This document shows, piece by piece, positions 1 through 5,080 of a stretch of DNA of 5,706 nt (within the stretch, counting starts at the first letter, position 1; every line of letters begins with the position of its first letter). The translations under genes were made by a program, and so were the position numbers. This DNA is from an uncultured Bacillaceae bacterium. GTDB taxonomy: Bacteria > Bacillota > Bacilli > Bacillales > Pradoshiaceae. Where the stretch lies: NCBI GenBank assembly GCA_904501845.1, contig CAJGCH010000199.1:1-5706 (forward strand), written 5' to 3'. The notes below the pieces were generated by a model. That model worked only from the letters and a program-made list of their open reading frames with translations, ran no database searches and was not told where the DNA came from.

Positions 1-242
1 AGGTTATTATGTGTGTTTTGGATTTGGAGCGGGCTGATAAGTCTTGGTTTCGCTTCTTTTTGCCAGGCGCCGGCAAGAACAGCCCATCTGTCAGCCATTT
101 CCTTTACTTCATCGGCATAGGGTTTAACGTCCTGATAGAAATCAAACGTTTTTTCTTCCTCCCTAGCCTGTCGATAGATCTCTTCTGCCTCAGCCACCTT
201 GATAAGCAGCTGATTCGTTAACTGAATTAATTCCTGTGTCAT
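1..242 (-). CDS. yppE: YppE-like DUF1798 family protein, 3' end outside window (partial)
   Basis: Translating the minus strand from the ATG at 242-240 gives an open frame of 80 codons that runs off the left edge without a stop. The start is supported by a TAAGGA site (minus strand, 256-251) eight bases upstream; an in-frame ATG at 251-249 overlaps that site and is less likely. The product starts MTQELIQLTNQLL and contains FDFYQDVKPYADEVKEMADRW, followed by a W...KP....QI..T..NL pattern. From memory this matches the DUF1798/YppE family, which are small all-helical soluble proteins of about 120 residues in Bacillaceae; the visible part would be roughly two thirds. B. subtilis YppE has a solved structure but no established function. 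No signal peptide or membrane segment is visible. It lies 54 bp downstream of the coiled-coil gene on the same strand, so the two are probably co-transcribed. Family assignment is by recalled motif pattern plus location. Confidence 0.8.
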   Translation of the reverse strand, partial: MTQELIQLTNQLLIKVAEAEEIYRQAREEEKTFDFYQDVKPYADEVKEMADRWAVLAGAWQKEAKPRLISPLQIQNTHNN

Positions 243-296
243 GCCAGTCATCCTTACTATTTATATTACTTGCCTTTTTAACCTATCACCAAATTA

Positions 297-575
297 TCAG
301 AAATCAGATACATATGCCACCTTGATGCCGCCTGCAGGACTGATGTTTCCCTTCCCGTTATCCTTGCCTCTGTATTTTAAATGCTGATTCATTTTATTCT
401 CCATAACATCCATTTTGGCTTCCATCTCTCTGGAGCGATTCTTTATGAATAAATGAAACTCAGAAAGTGTCTCCTCATACTCTTTCTGTGTTTTCCGGAT
501 CATTTCTTCTTCTAGGGCAGCAACCTCTTCTTCCAATTCCTTCAAGATGGATACGAGCTTTTCTTTGGAACTCAT
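297..575 (-). CDS. Small charged coiled-coil protein of unknown function in the ypp cluster
   Basis: This is a 92-residue protein that I do not recognise with certainty. I chose the ATG at 575-573 because an AAAGGGGTG ribosome binding site (minus strand, 590-582) lies six bases upstream; the open frame continues 28 codons further, but that stretch is basic, atypical and has no comparable site. Residues 1 to about 68 are rich in E, K, L and M with heptad-like spacing (LKELEEEVAALEEEMIRK, then MEAKMDVMENKMNQHL), which suggests one or two long amphipathic helices or a coiled coil. The last 24 residues change character to a glycine-rich, flexible segment (GKDNGKGNISPAGG) ending in KVAYVSDF. There is no signal peptide, transmembrane segment or cysteine. 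The gene stands just upstream of the yppE-like gene, the place where B. subtilis has other ypp genes, so it could be a divergent YppD equivalent; that is inference from position only. Probably a cytoplasmic structural or adaptor-type protein. Confidence 0.7.
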   Translation of the reverse strand: MSSKEKLVSILKELEEEVAALEEEMIRKTQKEYEETLSEFHLFIKNRSREMEAKMDVMENKMNQHLKYRGKDNGKGNISPAGGIKVAYVSDF

Positions 576-581
576 AACTGG

Positions 582-590
582 CACCCCTTT
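582..590 (-). promoter_or_regulatory. Ribosome binding site deciding the start of the coiled-coil gene
   Basis: Read on the minus strand this is AAAGGGGTG, a good match to the Shine-Dalgarno complement used in Bacillus, with a six-base spacer (CCAGTT) before the ATG at 575. It favours the 92-residue form over the 120-residue open frame. Confidence 0.75.
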
Positions 591-741
591 CCTATTCTTA
601 ACTCTATGGGTTCGCCCTTTAGTTCCGTATCCCTGCCGCGACGACAAAACTAGAAGCATATCGGCAAAGAAACACGTACTGGCTATTCTGCTCTACCCCT
701 TCGACAGCATGCATAAAAAACTTAGGGAGGAGAGAGGCTAT

Positions 742-795
742 ATGTCAGGAGGTGCAGCATATGAAAAACAAAAACACATCAAAAGCACAGGATGA
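742..795 (+). other. Possible 17-codon upstream ORF overlapping the sspM start
   Basis: An ATG at 742-744 opens a 17-residue frame (MSGGAAYEKQKHIKSTG) that overlaps the first 35 bases of sspM in another frame and stops at TGA 793-795. Purine-rich AGGGAGG (724-730) and GAGAGG (732-737) lie before it and could act as a ribosome site, and its own codons contain the sspM RBS. It may simply be a by-product of a purine-rich leader. No peptide family is recognised. Confidence 0.2.
747..754 (+). promoter_or_regulatory. Strong ribosome binding site of sspM
   Basis: AGGAGGTG, a near-perfect complement of the 16S rRNA 3' end, stands six bases before the ATG at 761. A site of this quality is the main reason to accept the very short downstream frame as a real gene and fixes its start. 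Confidence 0.9.
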
Positions 796-868
796 GAAAA
801 AGAAAAGCATCCCGAAAAATAATACAGGCAACCCTAAATTGGACGGCCCGGACCGCCCATCAACTTAA
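761..868 (+). CDS. sspM: Minor small acid-soluble spore protein, SspM-like
   Basis: This 35-residue, lysine-, asparagine- and proline-rich peptide begins MKNKNTSKAQDEKKK and ends LDGPDRPST. The C-terminal G-P-[ND]-R-P-S-T closely resembles the end of B. subtilis SspM (about 34 residues) as I remember it, and the strongly basic, low-hydrophobicity composition fits the minor SASP proteins. These are made in the forespore under the forespore sigma factor SigG and packaged in the spore core; their individual roles are unclear, since single knockouts generally have little effect. Support for it being a real gene is independent of homology: a near-perfect RBS six bases upstream and an intrinsic terminator starting 12 bases after the stop make it a self-contained monocistronic unit. 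In B. subtilis sspM also lies in the ypp region near recU (recalled, not checked). I found no convincing SigG promoter by eye. Its length makes it easy for gene finders to miss. Confidence 0.85.
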   Translation: MKNKNTSKAQDEKKKSIPKNNTGNPKLDGPDRPST

Positions 869-880
869 CCAACGTCTCGA

Positions 881-917
881 AAAAAACCAGTGCAGACAAC
901 GACTGCACTGGTTTTTT
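881..917 (+). terminator. Intrinsic terminator of sspM
   Basis: A perfect nine-base-pair stem, CCAGTGCAG (887-895) with CTGCACTGG (903-911), encloses the seven-base loop ACAACGA. It is extended by A6 (881-886) pairing with T6 (912-917), which is also the U-tract. The A-tract on the other side means it could work in both directions, but no minus-strand gene ends here. It begins 12 bases after the sspM stop and isolates sspM from recU. Confidence 0.93.
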
Positions 918-1102
918 CTTTATGCTTCTTTCGTAACCACTAAAACAGCTCACCATACCATCCCTTTGACGAATTAGAGTAATTATAATAAACTTCTCTT
1001 ACCAAGATAGCCCTCAGAAACAAGACTTCTACAAGCAAAAATCGCCAAAAAGAGGTAAAATAAAGAATTGAAAAATATTGTCAGCCAAAAGCGATGATGT
1101 TT
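918..1102. other. Non-coding AT-rich spacer between sspM terminator and recU promoter
   Basis: I see no credible gene on either strand here. Short open frames crossing it lack ribosome binding sites and recognisable products. It contains an isolated TATAAT (984-989) preceded by TTGACG (966-971), but only 12 bases separate them, too few for a SigA promoter. The stretch is where a larger neighbour of recU stands in B. subtilis, so it may be what remains after gene loss or rearrangement; that is speculation. Confidence 0.5.
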
Positions 1103-1121
1103 TTTACAATTCTCACATCAT
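1094..1121. promoter_or_regulatory. Inverted repeat across the putative -35 of recU-ponA
   Basis: ATGATGT (1094-1100) and ACATCAT (1115-1121) are perfect seven-base inverted repeats with a 14-base gap containing the likely -35 element. The position is typical of an operator, though the arms are AT-rich and the match could be chance. It is followed by TTTTTGTT, so a weak hairpin-terminator reading is possible as well. No known operator consensus is recognised. Confidence 0.3.
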
Positions 1122-1133
1122 TTTTGTTATGAT
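1103..1133 (+). promoter_or_regulatory. Candidate SigA promoter of the recU-ponA operon
   Basis: TTTACA (1103-1108, five of six matches to TTGACA) and TATGAT (1128-1133, five of six matches to TATAAT) lie upstream of recU with a 19-base spacer, longer than the optimal 17. Transcription would start near 1140, leaving a short leader before the RBS at 1146. It is the best pair I found in the gap, but the spacer makes it tentative. Confidence 0.4.
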
Positions 1134-1145
1134 TAGGTTGGACTT

Positions 1146-1151
1146 GGAGGG
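1146..1151 (+). promoter_or_regulatory. Ribosome binding site of recU
   Basis: GGAGGG with a five-base spacer (ATACT) before ATG 1157. It supports this start, which gives a protein of the usual RecU length. Confidence 0.8.
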
Positions 1152-1156
1152 ATACT

Positions 1157-1777
1157 ATGGCTATAAGATATCCTAATGGAAAAAAATATATCCCAGCGCA
1201 AAATACTCAGAGTCATGCAAAGCCCGCCCAAAAGAAGCTGGACTACTCCAATAGGGGTATGACGCTGGAGGAAGATCTAAATGAGACCAATCAATACTAT
1301 ATCGATAATAATATCGCGATTGTACATAAAAAACCCACGCCTGTACAAATCGTAAACGTCTCTTACCCTAAAAGGAGTGCCGCAGTCATCAAGGAAGCCT
1401 ACTTCAAGCAAGCTTCGACAACAGACTACAATGGAGTATATAAAGGGCGATATATCGATTTTGAAGCAAAGGAAACCAAGCTTCAGACTTCATTTCCCTT
1501 GAAGAATTTCCACGAACACCAAATCATTCATATGCAAAATGTCTTGGACCACGGAGGAATAGCCTTTATCATCATTCGCTTCAGCCAAACAGAGGAAATT
1601 TACTATTTACCTGCCGAAACCCTTATCTCCTATTGGCAGCAAATGCTTGCCGGCGGAAGGAAATCCATTCCGAAGAAAGATATTGAACAACACGGAGAGA
1701 TCATTCCAATAGGCTATGCACCGCGAATTGATTATATTAAGATTATGAATAGGAAGTTTGGATGGGATTTATCCTGA
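1157..1777 (+). CDS. recU: Holliday junction resolvase RecU
   Basis: RecU is the Firmicutes Holliday-junction resolvase: it binds four-way DNA junctions made during homologous recombination and cuts them symmetrically with Mg2+, and in B. subtilis it also modulates RecA and is needed for chromosome segregation. The 206-residue product matches the usual length. Visible hallmarks are the N-terminal RYPNGK, SNRGMTLEEDLNETN (31-45), HKKPTPVQIV (57-66), PKRSAAVIKEAYFKQ (71-85), STTDYNG (87-93), GRYIDFEAKET (97-107) and GYAPRIDYI near the C terminus. The catalytic acid and lysine set of the restriction-endonuclease-like fold is intact, with D90, E103 and K105 corresponding to D88, E101 and K103 of the B. 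subtilis enzyme. PKRSAAV belongs to the junction-binding region. It is the first gene of the recU-ponA operon; ponA follows after 18 bp. No defect is visible. Confidence 0.97.
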   Translation: MAIRYPNGKKYIPAQNTQSHAKPAQKKLDYSNRGMTLEEDLNETNQYYIDNNIAIVHKKPTPVQIVNVSYPKRSAAVIKEAYFKQASTTDYNGVYKGRYIDFEAKETKLQTSFPLKNFHEHQIIHMQNVLDHGGIAFIIIRFSQTEEIYYLPAETLISYWQQMLAGGRKSIPKKDIEQHGEIIPIGYAPRIDYIKIMNRKFGWDLS

Positions 1778-1785
1778 AAGGAAGG
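1778..1785 (+). promoter_or_regulatory. Ribosome binding site of ponA in the recU-ponA gap
   Basis: AAGGAAGG directly follows the recU stop and precedes the ponA ATG (1796) by ten bases. The tight gap leaves no room for a promoter, so ponA is translated from the recU transcript or from a promoter inside recU. Confidence 0.7.
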
Positions 1786-1795
1786 GTAATCATTA

Positions 1796-4495
1796 ATGTC
1801 AGATCAATATAAAACAAGAGAAGAAAAAAGAAAACTCGCACAAAAGAATAAAAAACAGAAAAAACAATCAAAAGGACTCGTCAAACGCATCGCGGTGATT
1901 TTGCTGATGCTCTGCATCGTCGCAGCGATAGCCGTTGGAGGTGTTTTCGCTTATTATATTTCCACCGCGCCGGCGATTGATGAGGAATCACTCATCGATC
2001 CAATCTCCTCCAAGATTTACGATAAAAACGGAGATATTTACACAGAGATTGGTTCTGAAACCAGGGATTATGTGGAATATAAAGATATTCCAAAGTTAAT
2101 GGAAAATGCCGTACTTGCGATAGAAGACGTTCGATTCTATAAGCACCACGGAATTGATATCATCCGTGTCGGCGGGGCTATTGTCGCCAATATCACAGGA
2201 GGCTTCGGTTCACAGGGAGGAAGCACAATCACCCAGCAGGTCGTTAAAAACTCCTTCCTGCAATCTGAAAAAACGATAAAACGTAAAGTTCAGGAAATGT
2301 ATCTTGCTTTTCAATTGGAACAAGAATACAGCAAGGAACAAATCTTTGAAATGTATGTCAATAAGGTCTATATGTCCTCTGGAATTCATGGGTTTTCAAC
2401 AGCTTCTAAACTGTATTTCGGGAAGGAGTTAAGTGAGCTTACATTAGCAGAGGCCGCAACACTTGCCGGTATGCCGCAAAGCCCGAATAATTACAATCCA
2501 TTTGATCACCCGGAGAAGGCTGAGAAACGCAGAAACATCGTCCTTCAGGCAATGGAGAATGCTGACTTCATCACAGCTGAGCAGCGCAAGGCCGCTCAAG
2601 CTGAAAGCCTGACAGACAGCCTTGTCGCTGAAGGTGACCGTGAAGAAACCAAAACGAAATTTAATGCCATCGTAGACCAAGTAATCGAAGAAGTAGAAGA
2701 GCTTACCGATTACAATATTTATACAGATGGGCTCTCCATCTATACATCCATTGATCCTAAAGCACAGGAATTAATGGAAACCATCCTGGATTCAGATAAA
2801 TACATTGCCTATCCTGATGATAAATTCCAGGTCGGCTCTGTCTTCATGGATACGAAAACAGGCGAAATTTACGCCATTGGCGGGGGCCGGAAACAAGAAG
2901 TCGCCCGCGGCTTTAATTACGCTACTGACCTAAAAACAAGACAGCCTGGCTCGACCATTAAGCCGCTGCTTGATTATGCCCCAGCATTTGAATACCTGAA
3001 TTGGTCTACTTACCATCCGTTAGTAGATGAGGAATATCAATATTCAAGCGGGCAAACGGTGGGTACTGCCTATAGCTCATACAGAGGCCAAGTCTCCTTG
3101 CGCGAAGCACTTTATATGTCCTATAACGTCCCAGCGGTTAAGACTCTCCAAGAAGTCGGCACAGACAAAGCTGGAGCGTTCGTCAAAAAACTTGGAATTG
3201 ACTTCGGCGACATATATGAATCATCAGCAATCGGCGGTGTTAGCAAAGGAGCTTCCCCTCTTCAGATGGCTGGAGCCTATGCGGCATTTGGCAATGAAGG
3301 GGTATACACAAAGCCGCATGTCATCAAGAAAATCGTGCTTCGTGATAATGATACCGTCCATGAGACTGCACCAGAATCAGAGGCGGCAATGAAAGATTCT
3401 ACCGCCTTCATGGTGACGGATATCCTGAAGGATGTCATGACTAAGGGAACTGGTACACAAGCCAACATCTCTGGCGTGCCGGTAGCCGGAAAAACAGGAA
3501 CAACCAACTATTCAGCGGAAGACCGCGCAAAATATAATATCGATAAATCACAGTCCCCTGATTCCTGGTTTGTCGGATACACAACAAACTTTACGATGTC
3601 TGTGTGGACTGGATATGATAATCAATTTGAGAACACGCTTGGCAAAAATGAAACAAAGATTGCCCAAAAGATCTTTAAAGCAATGATGCAGGAAATGTCT
3701 GCGGGTGTTGACACAGAAGACTTCAAGCAGCCTAGCTCTGTCGTTCAGCTGCCAATCGAAAAAGGATCCAACCCAGCTGTTATTGCCAGCGAGCATACAC
3801 CAGACAGTCAAAAGGTTTATGAATACTTCATAAAAGGACATGAACCGACTGCAACGTCTACCAAATATGAAAAACTAGCTGCTCCAAGCGGTTTGACAGC
3901 TGCTTATGATGAGCAAGCGAATAAAATTAATGTAAGCTGGAATTACGACAATGAGGCAGGCGCTGAATTCGATGTGAAAGTGGCCGTAAATGGCGGTTCC
4001 CCGTCCACTTTGACCACTACCTCTGATATGTCGTTCAGCATGAATTCACCTGAAGTTGGCAGCACCTACGTATTCTCCGTCACCGCAAAGGCAGACGGAC
4101 GTGAAAGTGACCCGGCCTCTGTTTCCGTGACGATTGAAGAAACGGTAACCGAAGAGGAACCGGCAGAGGAAGAAAATCCGCCAGCTCCGGAAACGGATGA
4201 AGAGCAAGACCCTGCCGAGGAAGGAAATCCCGATTCCAGCGAAGATGGCTCAAATCCGGGAAATGAAGAGAATCCAGGTACCGAGGATGGATCCGGTGAC
4301 GCAAATGAAGATGCCGGAAACACCGATGAAGGCAATGGTAACGGTAATGGAAATGGTAACGAAAATGATCCCGGGACAGGTGATGATAACGAGGCAACAC
4401 CCAGGAGCGAGACGGATGAATCAGCCAGCAGATCCAGCACAATTCTTCCGGTTGTCATCCGCGATTCATTTGAATTACAGTTGAAAACAGCTTAG
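1796..4495 (+). CDS. ponA: Bifunctional class A penicillin-binding protein 1 (PonA)
   Basis: Membrane-anchored murein synthase that polymerises lipid II into glycan strands and cross-links the stem peptides outside the membrane. The 899 residues read as: a short, very basic cytoplasmic tail (1-31); one transmembrane helix (about 32-56); a GT51 glycosyltransferase domain (about 70-245) with AIEDVRFYKHHGID (catalytic Glu110), GGSTITQQ (141-148), RKVQEMYLAFQLE (163-175) and AEAATLAGMPQSPNNYNP; and a transpeptidase domain (about 345-630) with SxxK as S386-T-I-K389, SxN as S442-Y-N444 and KTG as K566-T-G568. All catalytic motifs are intact. A fibronectin type III-like domain follows (about 696-780, starting APSGLTAAYDE), then an acidic low-complexity tail (783-880) with a GN repeat. 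The last 20 residues are unexpectedly hydrophobic. Length is close to B. subtilis PonA (about 914). It is second in the operon with recU and is followed by a strong terminator. Confidence 0.97.
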   Translation: MSDQYKTREEKRKLAQKNKKQKKQSKGLVKRIAVILLMLCIVAAIAVGGVFAYYISTAPAIDEESLIDPISSKIYDKNGDIYTEIGSETRDYVEYKDIPKLMENAVLAIEDVRFYKHHGIDIIRVGGAIVANITGGFGSQGGSTITQQVVKNSFLQSEKTIKRKVQEMYLAFQLEQEYSKEQIFEMYVNKVYMSSGIHGFSTASKLYFGKELSELTLAEAATLAGMPQSPNNYNPFDHPEKAEKRRNIVLQAMENADFITAEQRKAAQAESLTDSLVAEGDREETKTKFNAIVDQVIEEVEELTDYNIYTDGLSIYTSIDPKAQELMETILDSDKYIAYPDDKFQVGSVFMDTKTGEIYAIGGGRKQEVARGFNYATDLKTRQPGSTIKPLLDYAPAFEYLNWSTYHPLVDEEYQYSSGQTVGTAYSSYRGQVSLREALYMSYNVPAVKTLQEVGTDKAGAFVKKLGIDFGDIYESSAIGGVSKGASPLQMAGAYAAFGNEGVYTKPHVIKKIVLRDNDTVHETAPESEAAMKDSTAFMVTDILKDVMTKGTGTQANISGVPVAGKTGTTNYSAEDRAKYNIDKSQSPDSWFVGYTTNFTMSVWTGYDNQFENTLGKNETKIAQKIFKAMMQEMSAGVDTEDFKQPSSVVQLPIEKGSNPAVIASEHTPDSQKVYEYFIKGHEPTATSTKYEKLAAPSGLTAAYDEQANKINVSWNYDNEAGAEFDVKVAVNGGSPSTLTTTSDMSFSMNSPEVGSTYVFSVTAKADGRESDPASVSVTIEETVTEEEPAEEENPPAPETDEEQDPAEEGNPDSSEDGSNPGNEENPGTEDGSGDANEDAGNTDEGNGNGNGNGNENDPGTGDDNEATPRSETDESASRSSTILPVVIRDSFELQLKTA
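4331..4366 (+). repeat. Hexanucleotide GN-codon repeat in the ponA tail
   Basis: Six degenerate hexamers (GGCAAT, GGTAAC, GGTAAT, GGAAAT, GGTAAC, GAAAAT) encode the GNGNGNGNGNEN stretch at about residues 846-857 of PonA. Such tracts are prone to expansion and contraction by replication slippage, and Asn/Gly-rich C-terminal tails of variable length are usual in Bacillus PonA proteins. Confidence 0.75.
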
Positions 4496-4503
4496 CAAAT
4501 AGA

Positions 4504-4542
4504 AACGAGCACCCCTGCAAATCGGGTGCTCGTTCTTTTTTT
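4504..4542 (+). terminator. Intrinsic terminator of recU-ponA
   Basis: An 11-bp stem, AACGAGCACCC (4504-4514) with GGGTGCTCGTT (4524-4534), closes a nine-base loop and is followed by C and seven T residues (4536-4542). It starts eight bases after the ponA stop codon and is a textbook rho-independent terminator for the plus strand. Confidence 0.95.
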
Positions 4543-4546
4543 ATCA

Positions 4547-4590
4547 AAAAGACAGTCAAACCAGATACGGTTCAACTGTCTTTTGTTTTT
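4547..4590. terminator. Second, probably bidirectional, terminator between convergent ponA and ypoC
   Basis: AAAAGACAGT (4547-4556) pairs with ACTGTCTTTT (4575-4584), and an inner AACC/GGTT pair (4559-4562 with 4569-4572) extends the stem past a small CA/CA internal loop. T-rich sequence follows on the plus strand (4581-4590). On the minus strand the 5'-to-3' reading also ends in T residues, complementary to the A-run at 4546-4550. It lies 14 bases beyond the ypoC stop, so it most likely serves the nth-ypoC unit and backs up the ponA terminator. Confidence 0.85.
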
Positions 4591-4603
4591 TGGTGATTAT
4601 TCA

Positions 4604-5080
4604 TTATAATTTTTTTAAAGCAATCAGTTTTGCGACCATTTTCTTTTGCTCATCCATGAGGCTTTTCAGCTGCATATAGGCTGGATATGTATTAGGCCGG
4701 TTAAGAATATAGCTTATTCGTTCATCCGCATTGACCGGCTTATAGGCAAGTTCCCGGATTTCTTCTTCAAGATTGTCCAAATGTACTGATGTCTTATTGG
4801 ACCAGAAAAGAATCGACAAGAACAGGACAATCCCCTTCTTCATATAAGGTCCTATCTCTTTTGTTTGCCGCTTCGCCAGCCTCTCCTCTGCCTGCTCTGC
4901 TGCTTCTGCCCAGGCGGCCCAGAGATCGGCTTGAATGGATGCAAAATCCTTCCATGGTTCGTACCCATTTCCAACCTCATCGTATGGGAATCCGGAATCC
5001 AGCAATTTTGCATCCCAAACCTTTATCACTTCATCCTTAAGCTGATCATAACTGAATTGCAATACCTCGTATCTTCTCAT
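4604..5080 (-). CDS. ypoC: YpoC-like conserved protein of unknown function
   Basis: A 158-residue soluble protein starting MRRYEVLQFSYDQLKDEV. I set the start at ATG 5080-5078 because it overlaps the nth stop as ATGA, the normal translational-coupling arrangement, with GGAAAG just upstream although only two bases away; a longer frame to 5140 would overlap nth by 64 bases. Visible features are a hydrophilic N-terminal half containing an Ala/Glu-rich, tryptophan-containing helix (IQADLWAAWAEAAEQAEERLAKR), a short hydrophobic stretch MKKGIVLFLSILFWSNK, an ERISYILNRPNTYPAYMQLKSL segment and a lysine-rich end (MVAKLIALKKL). The pattern of a hydrophobic FLFWSN-like stretch followed by a conserved RP and aromatic segment fits YpoC as I recall it, and the position after nth is that of B. 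subtilis ypoC. The hydrophobic stretch is too short and too isolated to be a sure membrane anchor. Function is not known; association with Nth or DNA repair would be a guess from context. Confidence 0.85.
   Translation of the reverse strand: MRRYEVLQFSYDQLKDEVIKVWDAKLLDSGFPYDEVGNGYEPWKDFASIQADLWAAWAEAAEQAEERLAKRQTKEIGPYMKKGIVLFLSILFWSNKTSVHLDNLEEEIRELAYKPVNADERISYILNRPNTYPAYMQLKSLMDEQKKMVAKLIALKKL

Noticed and set aside
9..221. Plus-strand 70-codon frame
   Set aside because: It is antisense to the YppE-like frame, whose family motifs are recognisable; the plus frame has no similar support.
685..718. SigG promoter for sspM with a -10 at CATAAAA (712-718)
   Set aside because: The position would fit, but the -10 matches CATnnTA imperfectly and no recognisable -35 lies 16-18 bases upstream.
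792..977. Plus-strand 61-codon frame running through the sspM terminator
   Set aside because: It overlaps sspM in another frame, reads through a terminator hairpin and has no RBS.
966..989. TTGACG ... TATAAT as a promoter
   Set aside because: The hexamers are good but separated by only 12 bases, too close for SigA; no gene or RNA is evident immediately downstream.
4066..4458. Minus-strand open frames of 120-130 residues, rich in Ser/Pro or His/Arg, opposite the ponA tail
   Set aside because: They are antisense shadows of the repetitive acidic codons of PonA; no RBS, no family resemblance, and PonA is certain on the other strand.
4197..4484. Plus-strand 95-codon frame, Met/Lys/Pro-rich, inside the ponA tail
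   Set aside because: An out-of-frame reading of the same low-complexity sequence, with no independent start signal.
4382..4495. Frameshift at the ponA 3' end
   Set aside because: Neither alternative frame continues the acidic or Asn/Gly composition, and the terminator follows the present stop codon at normal distance.
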